DNA of 64,000 bases, taken from assembly GCF_002078175.1 (NCBI RefSeq), contig NZ_MWFK01000003.1:434001-498000 (forward strand). The letters are read 5' to 3'. A program made the position numbers and the translations under genes. Under the pieces are notes generated by a model. It saw only the letters and a program-made list of their open reading frames with translations. It searched no databases and was not told the origin of the DNA. Below, piece after piece: positions 49,617 through 58,625 of this stretch. Source of the DNA: Streptomyces sp. M41(2017). GTDB taxonomy: Bacteria; Actinomycetota; Actinomycetes; Streptomycetales; Streptomycetaceae. How positions within the stretch are numbered: position 1 is the stretch's first letter; the number at the start of each line of letters is the position of its first letter.

Positions 49617-50549
49617 TCAGGCACCCGCCAGCGTCACCGTCCCCGAGGCCACGACGCGCCCCTCGGACGTGACGGCGAAACGCGCCCCGTTCTCCTCCGG
49701 CGCCACGTCGATCACCGCGCCCCGGCAGGGCACCGGGCCCCGCAGCTGGGCGGCAAGGCCGACCACAGCGGAGGCGGGCCGTCCCTGCTGGAGCAGAGCC
49801 GCCTGCCGGCCGGCTTCGAGCACGGCGTGCAGGGGCAGCTCGCGCGGCCGACCGGGGAGCAGGACCGGATGGGCGGGGTCACGGGGAAGGATCACCAGGC
49901 GGCCCTGCGGCGCTCGCGCCAGCAGCACGTCGGGGTCGGCCGCCGCCCCCACGGCCGGAGCGGCGGGATGCAGCAGGCTCGTGAGCGTCCCCTCCCCCGG
50001 TTCCGGGGCCGTGGGCGAGGCGGGTGCGAAGACCATGGCGCACACACCGAATCGCCTGCCTTCGTGGAAGTACTCGGCCGTGATCCGGTAGCCGGTCAGT
50101 CGGCCGGAGCGCACGGCGACATCGCTCGTCGTGACGCGCACGGTGACGTCGGTGGCGCCACTCGTCTCGACCGGCCGCGTCTCCGGATCCGTCCCCAGGG
50201 CCACCGACGTGGGCCGCAGTGCGGCGGTGCCGGTGGCCGGGAGGAACCTGCCCTCCGCGAGGGCGGCCAGCTGGCGGGTCGACTCGACGAGGATCAGCGG
50301 GTGATGCGTCACCGCGAGGACGTGTTCGTTGAGGGGGTGCCAGCGGGGCCACTGGCAGACGGCCTGGAAGGAACGGCTCCCCGCGCGGCTGAGGGAGACG
50401 ACGAGCAGCGCGGACATGGACGAGAGCCCGAGATCACGCCATTGCGGCAGGGCCTCCGGCACCCGCACCGGCTCTCGGGCAGCCTCGGTGCGGGGCATGG
50501 CGTACGACTCCTGCGCCGAGCCCGCCTCGATCGTCGCGGTGGCCCGCAT
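49617..50549 (-). CDS. AfsA-like hotdog-fold protein (gamma-butyrolactone synthase family)
   Basis: Protein of 310 residues, close to the length of A-factor synthase AfsA. Two hotdog repeats are visible: HPLILVESTRQLAALAEG near 82-100 and LHAVLEAGRQAALLQQGRP near 255-275. AfsA-type enzymes condense a beta-ketoacyl group with dihydroxyacetone phosphate in autoregulator synthesis. GAGGAGG precedes the ATG. No ArpA-type receptor gene is adjacent. Catalytic activity is inferred. Confidence 0.85.
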   Translation of the reverse strand: MRATATIEAGSAQESYAMPRTEAAREPVRVPEALPQWRDLGLSSMSALLVVSLSRAGSRSFQAVCQWPRWHPLNEHVLAVTHHPLILVESTRQLAALAEGRFLPATGTAALRPTSVALGTDPETRPVETSGATDVTVRVTTSDVAVRSGRLTGYRITAEYFHEGRRFGVCAMVFAPASPTAPEPGEGTLTSLLHPAAPAVGAAADPDVLLARAPQGRLVILPRDPAHPVLLPGRPRELPLHAVLEAGRQAALLQQGRPASAVVGLAAQLRGPVPCRGAVIDVAPEENGARFAVTSEGRVVASGTVTLAGA

Positions 50550-50767
50550 CAGTGCCTCCTCGATGAGAACGAGGCAGGACGCGTGACCGCCGCCTCTGCC
50601 CGTCGCGTGGTGGATCCACTGACCAGCTTTTCGGCAGCGGGCGGCCGGGCGGATGCGGGGCACGCCCGACGGGTCGTGATCGCGGGCGCGGCCCGGCCGT
50701 CCGACACGCGCACGAAGGCCTGCGGGCCCGAGCGGGCTTTCCCGGCCTCAGCCGATCGACGGCGTGC

Positions 50768-51217
50768 TCAGCCGTTGTGGCGCGGCAGGCGGACCACCTG
50801 GACGAAGAAGTCGTCGATCTGGCGTACGGCTGCGATGAACTGGTCCAGGTCGACCGGCTTGGTGACATAGGCGTTGGCGTGGAGCTTGTAGCTGCGCAGG
50901 ATGTCCTCCTCCGCCGCCGAGGTGGTGAGGACCACGACCGGGATGTGCGAGAGCGCCGGGTCCGACTTGATCTCCTCCAGGACCTGCCGGCCGTCGTACT
51001 TGGGCAGGTTGAGGTCGAGCAGGATCAGGTCGGGCTGCGGGGCGCCGGTGTGGGCGCCGCGCTTGTAGAGGAAGTCGAGCGCCTCCTCGCCGTCCCGGAC
51101 GACGTGCAGGGTGTTGCCGATCTTGTTGTCCTCGAACGCCTCCCGGGTCATCAGCTCGTCGCCCGGGTCGTCCTCGACGAGGAGGACGTCGATGGGAGTG
51201 CCTGAGGGAGTCGTCAT
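50768..51217 (-). CDS. Single-domain response regulator
   Basis: Receiver-only protein of 149 residues: VEDDPGDELM acidic pocket, phosphoacceptor Asp in LLDLNLPKYDG, Thr in VLTTSA, Lys in VTKPVDLDQF. Rcp1-type, like the receiver at 2164-2601. The ATG overlaps the kinase stop (ATGA), so it is coupled to and probably phosphorylated by that kinase. No output domain. Confidence 0.92.
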   Translation of the reverse strand: MTTPSGTPIDVLLVEDDPGDELMTREAFEDNKIGNTLHVVRDGEEALDFLYKRGAHTGAPQPDLILLDLNLPKYDGRQVLEEIKSDPALSHIPVVVLTTSAAEEDILRSYKLHANAYVTKPVDLDQFIAAVRQIDDFFVQVVRLPRHNG

Positions 51218-52833
51218 ATAAGGGCCTTGTCCTCGGAGTGCGTGGGAGTGCCGTCCGCCTGCTCGGCGGCGGGCAGGGTGAAGCAGAAGCGTGTGCCATC
51301 GGTGTGGCTGGTGTCGAGCCAGATGCGGCCGCCGTGGTACTCGACGATCTTCTTGCACAGCGCGAGGCCGATGCCGGTGCCACCGTACGAGTCGCGGCTG
51401 TGCAGCCGCTGGAAGATGACGAAGACCTTCTCCTCGAACTCGCCGGGGATACCGATCCCATTGTCCGTGACGCTCAGCCGCCAGGCGCCGGTGTCGTCCG
51501 GGTCGCGCTCGCACGTGATCCGGACATGCGGTGCGCGGTCGGGGCGACGGAACTTGACGGCGTTGCCGATGAGGTTCTGCCAGAGCATCGCGAGGAGGGT
51601 CGGGTCCCCGACGATCTCGGGCAGTTCGTCCGGCCGGTCGACGCGCGCGCCGCTCTCGGTGATCGCGCTGTCCAGGTTGGCCAGCGCCTTGGTGAGGCCG
51701 AGGCCCAGGTCGACCGGGAGGCGGGCGTCGTTGACCCGGCCCACCCGGGAGAACGTGAGCAGGTCGTTGATGAGTACCTGCATGCGTTTGGCACCGTCGA
51801 CGGCGAAGTCGATGTACTGCTTGGCGCGGTCGTCCAGCTGGTCGCCGTAGCGCCGCTCCAGCAGCTGGCAGAAGGAGGCCACCTTGCGGAGGGGTTCCTG
51901 GAGGTCGTGCGAGGCGACGTAGGCGAACTGTTCGAGTTCCGCGTTGGAGCGCCGCAGTTCGACGGCCTGGGCGTCCAGATCAGCGGTCTGCCGGGCCAGG
52001 ATGTCGCGCTGCTCGCGCGAGGAGTCCAGTTCGTCGACGATCCGCCGGCGCATGCCCTCGACGTCCGCCGCCACCGCCCTCAGGTCCACCGGACCACCGC
52101 CGGTGATGGCGTGGTCGAACTCGCCGCGCGCCACCTTGCGGGTGGCGTTCTGCAGGGCCTCCAGCGGTCGCGCGACCAGGAGCCGGACGAGGAACGTCAG
52201 AGCCACCCCGGCCAGCAGGAAGGCCACGACCATGCCGATGAGCACGGCGTCGCGGACCTTCCGGGAGTGCTCGAGTCGCCGCTGACCGTCGTCGACCGCC
52301 GCCGTGAGTCCGGCGTTCTGCTCGGCCGCGGCCTTGCGGATCTCGTCGAAGGCCTTCTTGCCGCGTTCGGCGGACGCCCGGTCGATGGTGCGCGGTTCAC
52401 CCGGCGTGACGCGGGCCACAAGGGGCTCGGCGTAGGTGCGCCGCCAGGCGTCGGCCCGCTTCTCGACCGCGGCGAGGTCGGCGAGGAGTGCGGGGCGGTC
52501 GCCGATCAGGCCTCGGACACGGTCGGCGGACCGCGCCTCGTCCTTCTTGCCCTGCTCGTAGGGGTCGAGGAACTGGCGGTCGGCCGCGATGGCGTAGCCG
52601 CGGACACCGGTCTCCTGGTTCACGAGGGAAGCCTGCAACCGGTAGGCCTCGGTCTGCGCGGGCTTGATGTCCCGCAGCATCTGGTCGGTGACCGTGGCCG
52701 TCTGCTGGAGCATCACCGCGCCGATCACGGCGCCCACGAGCACCAGCAGGGCCATCAGGCCGAGCACGAGCCGGAACCAGCCCTGCACCGTCAGCCGGTG
52801 TCCGGCCCACCGCTCGCCGGTCATCTTCGCCAT
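51214..52833 (-). CDS. CHASE3-domain sensor histidine kinase (second copy)
   Basis: Protein of 539 residues with the architecture of the kinase at 98-1705: helix at 22-45, CHASE3 sensor with NQETGVRGYAIA, second helix around 205, HAMP, HisKA (FAYVASHDLQEPLRKV) and ATPase (DNGIGI, GTGIGLALCKKIVEYHGG). Starts at 52833, 52824 or, with GTGA overlap, 52881 are possible. It lies between the receiver-phosphatase and receiver genes in one operon. Confidence 0.92.
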   Translation of the reverse strand: MAKMTGERWAGHRLTVQGWFRLVLGLMALLVLVGAVIGAVMLQQTATVTDQMLRDIKPAQTEAYRLQASLVNQETGVRGYAIAADRQFLDPYEQGKKDEARSADRVRGLIGDRPALLADLAAVEKRADAWRRTYAEPLVARVTPGEPRTIDRASAERGKKAFDEIRKAAAEQNAGLTAAVDDGQRRLEHSRKVRDAVLIGMVVAFLLAGVALTFLVRLLVARPLEALQNATRKVARGEFDHAITGGGPVDLRAVAADVEGMRRRIVDELDSSREQRDILARQTADLDAQAVELRRSNAELEQFAYVASHDLQEPLRKVASFCQLLERRYGDQLDDRAKQYIDFAVDGAKRMQVLINDLLTFSRVGRVNDARLPVDLGLGLTKALANLDSAITESGARVDRPDELPEIVGDPTLLAMLWQNLIGNAVKFRRPDRAPHVRITCERDPDDTGAWRLSVTDNGIGIPGEFEEKVFVIFQRLHSRDSYGGTGIGLALCKKIVEYHGGRIWLDTSHTDGTRFCFTLPAAEQADGTPTHSEDKALI

Positions 52834-52877
52834 CCCATCCTCGGAGTCACTCTCTTCTCGCACGCTTTCCACGCCGG

Positions 52878-54098
52878 TCACCGCCAGCGCAGGTAGAGCA
52901 CGGCGACGTCGTCTGCCAGGCCGCCCTGTTGCTCGGCGAGCCGTTCGGCGCGCTCGATCAGGCCGTCGACGAAGGGGGCGGGGGCCAGAGCGGCCAGCTC
53001 ACGCGCGACATCCAGCAGCCCCTCCTCGCCCAGGCGCTCGATGCCGCGTCCGACGCGCCCTTCGAACAGCCCGTCGGTGAACAGGACGATCGCGGCGCCC
53101 TCGGGGACGGTCAGCTCCTCCACGGGCCAGCAGGCCCCTCCGGGAACGATCCCGAGGGCGGGCCCTCCCCGGACTTCTACCCACTCGACGCCTCCGTCGC
53201 CGACCAGCAGCGCTCCGGGATGACCTGCCCGCACCATGCGGACGCGGCGCTCCCCGGGACCGATCGAGAGGATGACCAGGGTGGCGAAGACTCCCGCCTT
53301 GGCCCGCTCGGCCAGGAGGATCTCCTCCAGGCGGCCGACCTGGTCGGCGCCGGTGACGCCGCTGAGCACGAGGGTGCGCCACGCTATTCGCAGCGCCACG
53401 CCGAGTGCGGCCTCGTCCGGACCGTGTCCGGAGACGTCGCCGATCATCGCGTGCACGGTGCCGTCGGCGCTCTGCACGATGTCGTAGAAATCACCGCCGA
53501 GCAGGGCGTGCGCGCGGCCGGGACGGTAGCGGGTCACGACTTCGACGTCGTCGCCGCGGAGCAGCGGGCGCGGCAGCAGCCCGCGCTCCAGGCGCGCGTT
53601 CTCCCGCGCCTGCATCTGGCTCGCCTGCAACGCCACGGCGTTCTGCTCGGCCTGCTTGCGCTGGATCGCGTAGCGGACCGCACGTCCGAAGAGTTCCGGC
53701 TCGACGCGCCCCTTGACCAGGTAGTCCTGCGCGCCCGCGGTGACAGCGGCGAGCCCGGTCCCCTCCTCGGCGAGGCCGGTGAGGACCACGATGGCGACGT
53801 TCTCGGCCCGCTCCCGGATCCGGGACACGGCTTCGAGGCCCTGGGCGTCCGGCAGGTGCAGGTCGAGCAGCACGCAGTCCGGTACCTCGGAGGCGAGCAC
53901 GTCGCAGGCCTCGGCCATCGTCCGCACCCAGCGCAGCCGCATCCCGAGCGCGCTGTCGGCGACCAGTTCCTCCACGAGCAGGGCGTCACCGGCGTCGTCC
54001 TCGACGAGGAGGACCGACGGCTGTTCCACCCCCCAGGCCGCTGCACGGTCCAGCGCGGGAGAAACCACGCCGGCAGCCCCTGGCTGCGACGTCATCAT
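52878..54098 (-). CDS. Response regulator with PP2C/SpoIIE phosphatase output
   Basis: Protein of 406 residues. Receiver at 25-145 (LLVEDDAGDALLV, Asp in LDLHLPDAQG, Lys in LVKG), short helical linker, and PPM/SpoIIE phosphatase at 175-405 with metal residues in LLGGDFYDIV, IGDVSGHGPDEAAL, FTDGLFEGR and LADDVAVL. It resembles the RssB/RsbU-type activators that dephosphorylate STAS proteins when phosphorylated. Together with the kinase it links a two-component signal to partner switching. First gene of the operon. Confidence 0.93.
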   Translation of the reverse strand: MMTSQPGAAGVVSPALDRAAAWGVEQPSVLLVEDDAGDALLVEELVADSALGMRLRWVRTMAEACDVLASEVPDCVLLDLHLPDAQGLEAVSRIRERAENVAIVVLTGLAEEGTGLAAVTAGAQDYLVKGRVEPELFGRAVRYAIQRKQAEQNAVALQASQMQARENARLERGLLPRPLLRGDDVEVVTRYRPGRAHALLGGDFYDIVQSADGTVHAMIGDVSGHGPDEAALGVALRIAWRTLVLSGVTGADQVGRLEEILLAERAKAGVFATLVILSIGPGERRVRMVRAGHPGALLVGDGGVEWVEVRGGPALGIVPGGACWPVEELTVPEGAAIVLFTDGLFEGRVGRGIERLGEEGLLDVARELAALAPAPFVDGLIERAERLAEQQGGLADDVAVLYLRWR

Positions 54099-54330
54099 TG
54101 AGAGAACCCCCCACCAACCACCATTCCGCCGCTGCCTGACGGATAACTCCGCGAGCATACTCAGGCTCGCGGCGAAGCACCTCATGGGGAGAGTCACTCA
54201 CGGCGGGCGAGCTGCGCCGTCGTCCGGCACCAGGTGTGATGTGCCTCTCGGACAAGGGTGCCGGACACCGATGAGTCACGTCGCCCGCGACGGTCCGAAG
54301 AGTGCGAGAGTGAAGCGGACGGAAGCGAGG

Positions 54331-55005
54331 GTGACCGTGTTTGTCCTGATTCCCGGTGCCGGTGGTGCGGCCTGGTACTGGCACCGCGTGGTGTCCGAGC
54401 TGCGCGCCCGGGGGCACGAGGCTCTCGCCGTCGATCTGGACGGCGCGGACGAATCCTCGGGGTTGCCCGAGTACACCGACGCGGTGGTGGCGGCGATCGG
54501 TGGTCGTGACGGGGTCGTCCTGGTGGCCCAGTCCATGGGCGGCTTCACGGCGCCGATGGTGTGCGCCCGTGTCCCGGTGGGCCGGCTGGTGTTCGTCAAC
54601 GCGATGATCCCGCTGCCGGGCGAGACACCCGGGCAGTGGTGGGGTGCCACGGGATCGGAGGCGGCCCGGGTCGCGGCGGCAGAGGCGGGTGGGTACTCGA
54701 CCGAGATCGACCTCGACACCTATTTCCTGCACGACGTCCCGGCGGAGGTAGCCGCGGGCGGGGCCGAGCACGAGCGGCCCGAGGCCGAGATCGCGTTCGG
54801 CCAGCCCTGTGCCGTCGAGCGGTGGCCCGATGTGCCGACCCGGGTGCTCGCGGGCGCCGGGGACCGGTTCTTCCCGGCGGAGTTCCAGCGCCGGGTGGCC
54901 CGCGAGCGTCTCGGTGTCGACGCCGAGACCGTCCCGGGCGGCCATCTGGCGGCGCTGTCGCACCCGGGGCCTCTCGTCGACCGTCTGCTCGACCGGGCAC
55001 CCTGA
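54331..55005 (+). CDS. Alpha/beta hydrolase (salicylate-esterase-like)
   Basis: Protein of 224 residues: HG replaced by VLIPGAGGAAWYW, nucleophile in VAQSMGGFTAP, acid residue in GDRFFP, His in PGGHLAALSHP. Typical of EST/MES-like hydrolases acting on small esters. GTG start at 54331 with GGAAGCGAGG; GTG at 54310 possible. Substrate unknown. Confidence 0.85.
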   Translation: MTVFVLIPGAGGAAWYWHRVVSELRARGHEALAVDLDGADESSGLPEYTDAVVAAIGGRDGVVLVAQSMGGFTAPMVCARVPVGRLVFVNAMIPLPGETPGQWWGATGSEAARVAAAEAGGYSTEIDLDTYFLHDVPAEVAAGGAEHERPEAEIAFGQPCAVERWPDVPTRVLAGAGDRFFPAEFQRRVARERLGVDAETVPGGHLAALSHPGPLVDRLLDRAP

Positions 55006-55158
55006 CGGGCGGACCGCCACTCCGCGGCTCTCCCCCCGACGGGCACCACGAACCCGCCGCGGGGCGGTCCGACAGGCCGGCCGCGGCGATTCGTATCCAT
55101 CGCGCGGGAACCTCGTTGAAATGGTCGTCGCGCTGCCACCCCCGAGGACGCGCGACAG

Positions 55159-55197
55159 GTGAGGGCCCGAAATCCCCGCCCGGTCTCGGGCCCTCAC
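55159..55197 (+). terminator. Hairpin terminator after the alpha/beta hydrolase
   Basis: GTGAGGGCCCGA (55159-55170) pairs with TCGGGCCCTCAC (55186-55197), a 12-bp stem, followed by a pyrimidine-rich stretch. Confidence 0.75.
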
Positions 55198-55280
55198 TCC
55201 TCTCCTCCGTGTCCCTTCGCAGGTCGCGGCGGTCTCCTCGCGGCGCCTTCACCCACCGCTTGCCAACGTTGTCGCGGATG

Positions 55281-55313
55281 ACTGGTCTACACCCTTGACT
55301 GGTACAGACCAAA
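55281..55313. promoter_or_regulatory. Two DasR-type operators before the chitinase gene
   Basis: ACTGGTCTACACCCTT (55281-55296) and ACTGGTACAGACCAAA (55298-55313) resemble the DasR responsive element ACTGGTCTAGACCACT and the direct repeats of Streptomyces chitinase promoters. They repeat with a 17-base period, about 130-165 bases before the GTG start. DasR is the GntR-type repressor of chitin/GlcNAc genes; binding here is inferred. Confidence 0.8.
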
Positions 55314-55445
55314 GCGGTTGAGTGTGGCAGCACACCCCCCACCGCGGCCGCTCCGGAAGCCGTGGCACCGGCCAACATCGGCGCGTGCACGCGAGGTTGA
55401 CCCTTGCCTTCCGGTGCGGCCCTGCCGTGCAAAGGAAATGATCCT

Positions 55446-56336
55446 GTGTCAAAACGACGCGTGTCTTCCCTCTTGGCCGCCCTCCTGATCGGAACCGCGG
55501 CACCCGTGCTGCTGCCGGCCACCGACGCCTCCGCCGCGTCCTGTTCGAGCTACCCGAGCTGGGTGGCCGGCAAGTCGTACGTCACCGGCAACATCGTCCG
55601 GTACACCGACGGCAAGGCCTACATAGCGGAACACGACAACCCGGGCTACGACCCCGTCATCAGCACCTGGTTCTGGGAGCCCTACGCCTGCGACAACGGT
55701 CCGACCAACCCGTCCGAGGGCTTCGTCGTGAGCGAGTCCCAGTTCAACCAGATGTTCCCGAACCGGAATTCGTTCTACACCTACAGCGGGCTCAAGGCCG
55801 CGCTGAGCGCCTACCCCGGCTTCACCAACACCGGCAGCGACACGGTCAAGAAGCAGGAGGCCGCGGCCTTCCTCGCCAACGTGAACCACGAGACCGGCGG
55901 GCTGGTCTACGTGGTGGAGCAGAACACCGCCAACTACCCCACGTACTGCGACTGGAGTCAGTCGTACGGGTGCCCGGCGGGCCAGTCCGCGTACTACGGG
56001 CGCGGCCCGATCCAGCTCAGCTGGAACTTCAACTACAAGGCGGCGGGCGATGCCCTCGGCATCGACCTGCTGGGCAACCCCTGGCTGGTCCAGAACGACT
56101 CGGCCGTGGCCTGGAAGACCGGTCTCTGGTACTGGAACACGCAGTCGGGCCCCGGCAGCATGACCCCGCACAACGCGATGGTCAACGGAGCGGGCTTCGG
56201 CCAGACCATCCGCAGCATCAACGGATCGCTGGAGTGCGACGGCAGGAACCCCGCGCAGGTGCAGAGCCGCGTGGACGCCTACCAGCGCTTCTCGTCGATC
56301 CTCGGCGTGACGCCGGGCGGCAACCTCTACTGCTGA
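55446..56336 (+). CDS. Secreted family 19 chitinase with chitin-binding domain
   Basis: Protein of 296 residues: signal peptide (about 1-30), CBM5/12-type domain (SYPSWVAGKSYVTGNIVRY and ending STWFWEPYAC), short linker, then GH19 catalytic domain. Catalytic Glu is in NHETGG; other hallmarks are YYGRGPIQLSWNFNY and MTPHNAMVNG. Cysteines pair as in ChiC/ChiF-like enzymes. It hydrolyses chitin outside the cell. GTG start at 55446 with AAAGGAA. Control by DasR-type sites is likely. Confidence 0.95.
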   Translation: MSKRRVSSLLAALLIGTAAPVLLPATDASAASCSSYPSWVAGKSYVTGNIVRYTDGKAYIAEHDNPGYDPVISTWFWEPYACDNGPTNPSEGFVVSESQFNQMFPNRNSFYTYSGLKAALSAYPGFTNTGSDTVKKQEAAAFLANVNHETGGLVYVVEQNTANYPTYCDWSQSYGCPAGQSAYYGRGPIQLSWNFNYKAAGDALGIDLLGNPWLVQNDSAVAWKTGLWYWNTQSGPGSMTPHNAMVNGAGFGQTIRSINGSLECDGRNPAQVQSRVDAYQRFSSILGVTPGGNLYC

Positions 56337-56382
56337 TGGGGCAGGCCGGATCGCTCCGGCGTCACACCTGACCCATCTCTTC

Positions 56383-56418
56383 GGCGCCCGCCGACCTCGA
56401 CGAAGGCCGGCGGGCGCC
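56383..56418. terminator. Bidirectional terminator between chitinase and HAD gene
   Basis: GGCGCCCGCCG (56383-56393) pairs with CGGCGGGCGCC (56408-56418), 11 bp with 14-base loop. Located between two convergent genes. Confidence 0.75.
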
Positions 56419-56457
56419 GTCGCGCGAACACGACCGGCCGCCGACAACGTCAGGGGC

Positions 56458-57006
56458 CTACCGCTCGCCCCTTTCGCTCGCTTCCCGTCGCAGCCAGTCC
56501 TCAAGGGTGACGAAATCCCTGTCGGTGAGGCCATGTCGCGGATCGACACGGTGGAGCAGGGCCGCCCCGCGATGATGTTCGTCGACCCAGGCCCGGTCGA
56601 CGCCGGTGATCTCGTCGTCGACCCAGACGAAGGCCCGTCCGGCCGCCCGGTCCACAAGGGTGCGCGTCTTCCAGTGCAGCCCCTTCCGCTCGTCCTGTTC
56701 GTCGACGGCGGACGGCTCCGGCCAGACGACCACCGGCAGCTCCGGCAGACCGAGCAAGGGCGCCACGCAGGCGTTCGCGTCATCCATCCAGGTCGTCGCC
56801 CAGATCAGTTCGCACGGAAGGGCGGCCAGCCGACGCCCGTGCTCGGGATCGATCCGGGCGAGCAGGGGGTTGGTGTGTCCCCCCGCGTGCGTGCGGCCGT
56901 GCTCGTGGGTCCGGTACGACGAGGACGCGGCGCCGAAGGGGATGAGGGGGCCGTCGACGTCGAGGAAGAGGAGTGGGTGCGGCGGCTGGGGCGGGGAACC
57001 GGGCAT
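56458..57006 (-). CDS. HAD-like hydrolase domain protein
   Basis: Protein of 182 residues with HAD motif I LLFLDVDGPLIPFG near 14, motif II-like WATTWMDD near 70, and motif IV VWVDDEITG near 128. It is a small phosphatase-like protein with no cap domain. Start ATG at 57006, weak ribosome site. Substrate unknown. Confidence 0.85.
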   Translation of the reverse strand: MPGSPPQPPHPLLFLDVDGPLIPFGAASSSYRTHEHGRTHAGGHTNPLLARIDPEHGRRLAALPCELIWATTWMDDANACVAPLLGLPELPVVVWPEPSAVDEQDERKGLHWKTRTLVDRAAGRAFVWVDDEITGVDRAWVDEHHRGAALLHRVDPRHGLTDRDFVTLEDWLRREASERGER

Positions 57007-57039
57007 GGCCGCAGGGTAGTGGCGTGGCCGGGGCGCAGC

Positions 57040-57079
57040 GGCGTGGCCCGTCGTTCGGGGGATGTCGACGGGCCACGCC
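57040..57079 (-). terminator. Terminator of the secreted protein gene
   Basis: A perfect 14-bp stem (57040-57053 with 57066-57079) and a 12-base loop, about 105 bases past the minus-strand stop at 57184. Confidence 0.75.
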
Positions 57080-57183
57080 TTCTTTCACGGTCCCACGGAC
57101 AGGACGAATATGCGCGCATTGCGGGCAAACCGGCTATCCAGTCCGGCGCGGAACGCCATGGCAACCGGACCGCGGTCGCGAGG

Positions 57184-57753
57184 TCAGGAGACGGCCACCA
57201 CCACGTCGAACCACGGCGTGCTGAGCGACCGCAGTGGGGAGTCGAGCTTCTGGAGGTCGAGTCGGTAGGTGCCGGCGGCCAGGACGCCACCGGCGGGCAG
57301 GGGCCCGAGCGGCAGGTAGCGGCCGTTGGCGACGCCTGAGCGGTTGTACGTCCACAGGCCGGCGCCGGTGTGCAGGACCGTGTACGGCCCCCTGCTGAGA
57401 GACGGGTTGACGGCGGACCGCCGGCTGGTGTCGAGGGCGAAGGACGCGCCCGCGTAGGAGGGGACGCGGGCGGGACGGGTGAGGGTGAAGCTGAAGTACC
57501 GGTGGGCGTAACCAGCACCGGACGTCAGTGGCGGGCAGTTGACGGCGACCACGGTCCTGCCGGTCACGTTCCCCAGGGCGAGGGGGTGACTGTAGGAACC
57601 GTTGCCGGAGAGACGGCGGCAGTCGTAACGGTAGGTCGCCGCCGAGGCCGGTGCGGCAAGCACCAGCGTCGAGACGACGGCGGTGGCGACGGCGGCCGCC
57701 ACCAGACCCGCCCGGCGCATCCGTCGGGCGAGGGACGCCCTGGTCAGTGGCAT
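57184..57753 (-). CDS. Secreted protein of unknown function
   Basis: Protein of 189 residues: basic N-terminus, hydrophobic helix (AGLVAAAVATAVVSTLVLAA) and AXA cleavage site near 38. The mature part has two cysteines and a beta-rich composition (YFSFTLTRPARVPSYAGASF, GTYRLDLQKLDSP). It resembles a pre-peptidase C-terminal or carbohydrate-binding beta-sandwich but no family is certain. GAAGGGGGAG precedes the ATG. Confidence 0.75.
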   Translation of the reverse strand: MPLTRASLARRMRRAGLVAAAVATAVVSTLVLAAPASAATYRYDCRRLSGNGSYSHPLALGNVTGRTVVAVNCPPLTSGAGYAHRYFSFTLTRPARVPSYAGASFALDTSRRSAVNPSLSRGPYTVLHTGAGLWTYNRSGVANGRYLPLGPLPAGGVLAAGTYRLDLQKLDSPLRSLSTPWFDVVVAVS

Positions 57754-58114
57754 GTGTGCGCTCCCCCTTCGCAGGCCCGGACGACCCCCGGACCCCTCGT
57801 GGACGCGGGCGTGCGAGGACACGCCCGCCCACCCGACGCGGTTCGCGGGGCAAGCCGTCACCGGCGGGTTCGTGGCCGACACTAGGCCGGTGGCCCGCGG
57901 CCCGTACGGCGGTGATCGATGCTCGGACGGAAGAGATCACTCTTGGCGTTGCGTGAGGAGGTCCAGCACGACACAGGGCCGGGATTCGCCCCCTCCTGAC
58001 ACCGGGGCCCGGCCTCCCGGATGCGGGAGGGAACGGCTCGGCGCGGATCCCCGTCGGGAGGGAGCTCCGGGGCTACTGTGCGGTTCTGACGAACCGTCAC
58101 GAAAGGATCTTGCT

Positions 58115-58534
58115 GTGGGCTCTCGTCTCAACCCCTACATCAGCTTCTCCGGTGATGCCAGGCAGGCCATGACCTTCTACCAGGACGTCTTCGGCGGTGA
58201 ACTGACCGTGCACGAGTTCGGCGCCTTCGGCTCCGACGCGCCTCCCGGGTACGCCGACAAGGTCATGCACGGCATGCTGGAGGCCCCGAACGGCTTCGTT
58301 CTCATGGGCGCCGACGTCCCGCCCGGCATGGAACGGCGCGCGGGCAACAACTTCGCGGTGAGCCTGAGCGGCGACGACGCCGGTGAGCTGAGCGGCTACT
58401 GGGAGAAGCTGTCCGCGGGCGGCACGGTGGCGGTCCCGCTGGAGAAGCAGATGTGGGGCGACACGTTCGGCATGTGCACGGACCGCTTCGGCGTCGACTG
58501 GATGGTCAACATCGCCGGATCGCCGGGGGCCTGA
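58115..58534 (+). CDS. PhnB-like VOC family protein
   Basis: Protein of 139 residues: RLNPYISFSGDARQAMTFYQ at the start, LTVHEFGAFG, and FGMCTDRFGVDWMVNI at the end, diagnostic of PhnB/3-demethylubiquinone-methyltransferase-like VOC proteins. Their function is mostly unknown. GTG start at 58115 with GAAAGGA. Confidence 0.9.
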   Translation: MGSRLNPYISFSGDARQAMTFYQDVFGGELTVHEFGAFGSDAPPGYADKVMHGMLEAPNGFVLMGADVPPGMERRAGNNFAVSLSGDDAGELSGYWEKLSAGGTVAVPLEKQMWGDTFGMCTDRFGVDWMVNIAGSPGA

Positions 58535-58555
58535 CGCCTTCCCGTGGAGCCGGCT

Positions 58556-58598
58556 CGGGGTGTGCGGTGCGGCCGGCGAAGTCCCACCGCACACCCCG
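58556..58598. terminator. Strong bidirectional terminator
   Basis: A perfect 14-bp stem (58556-58569 with 58585-58598) between the convergent VOC and GH5 genes. Confidence 0.85.
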
Positions 58599-58625
58599 TC
58601 GTTCCTCACGGCGACAGGTCGGGGA

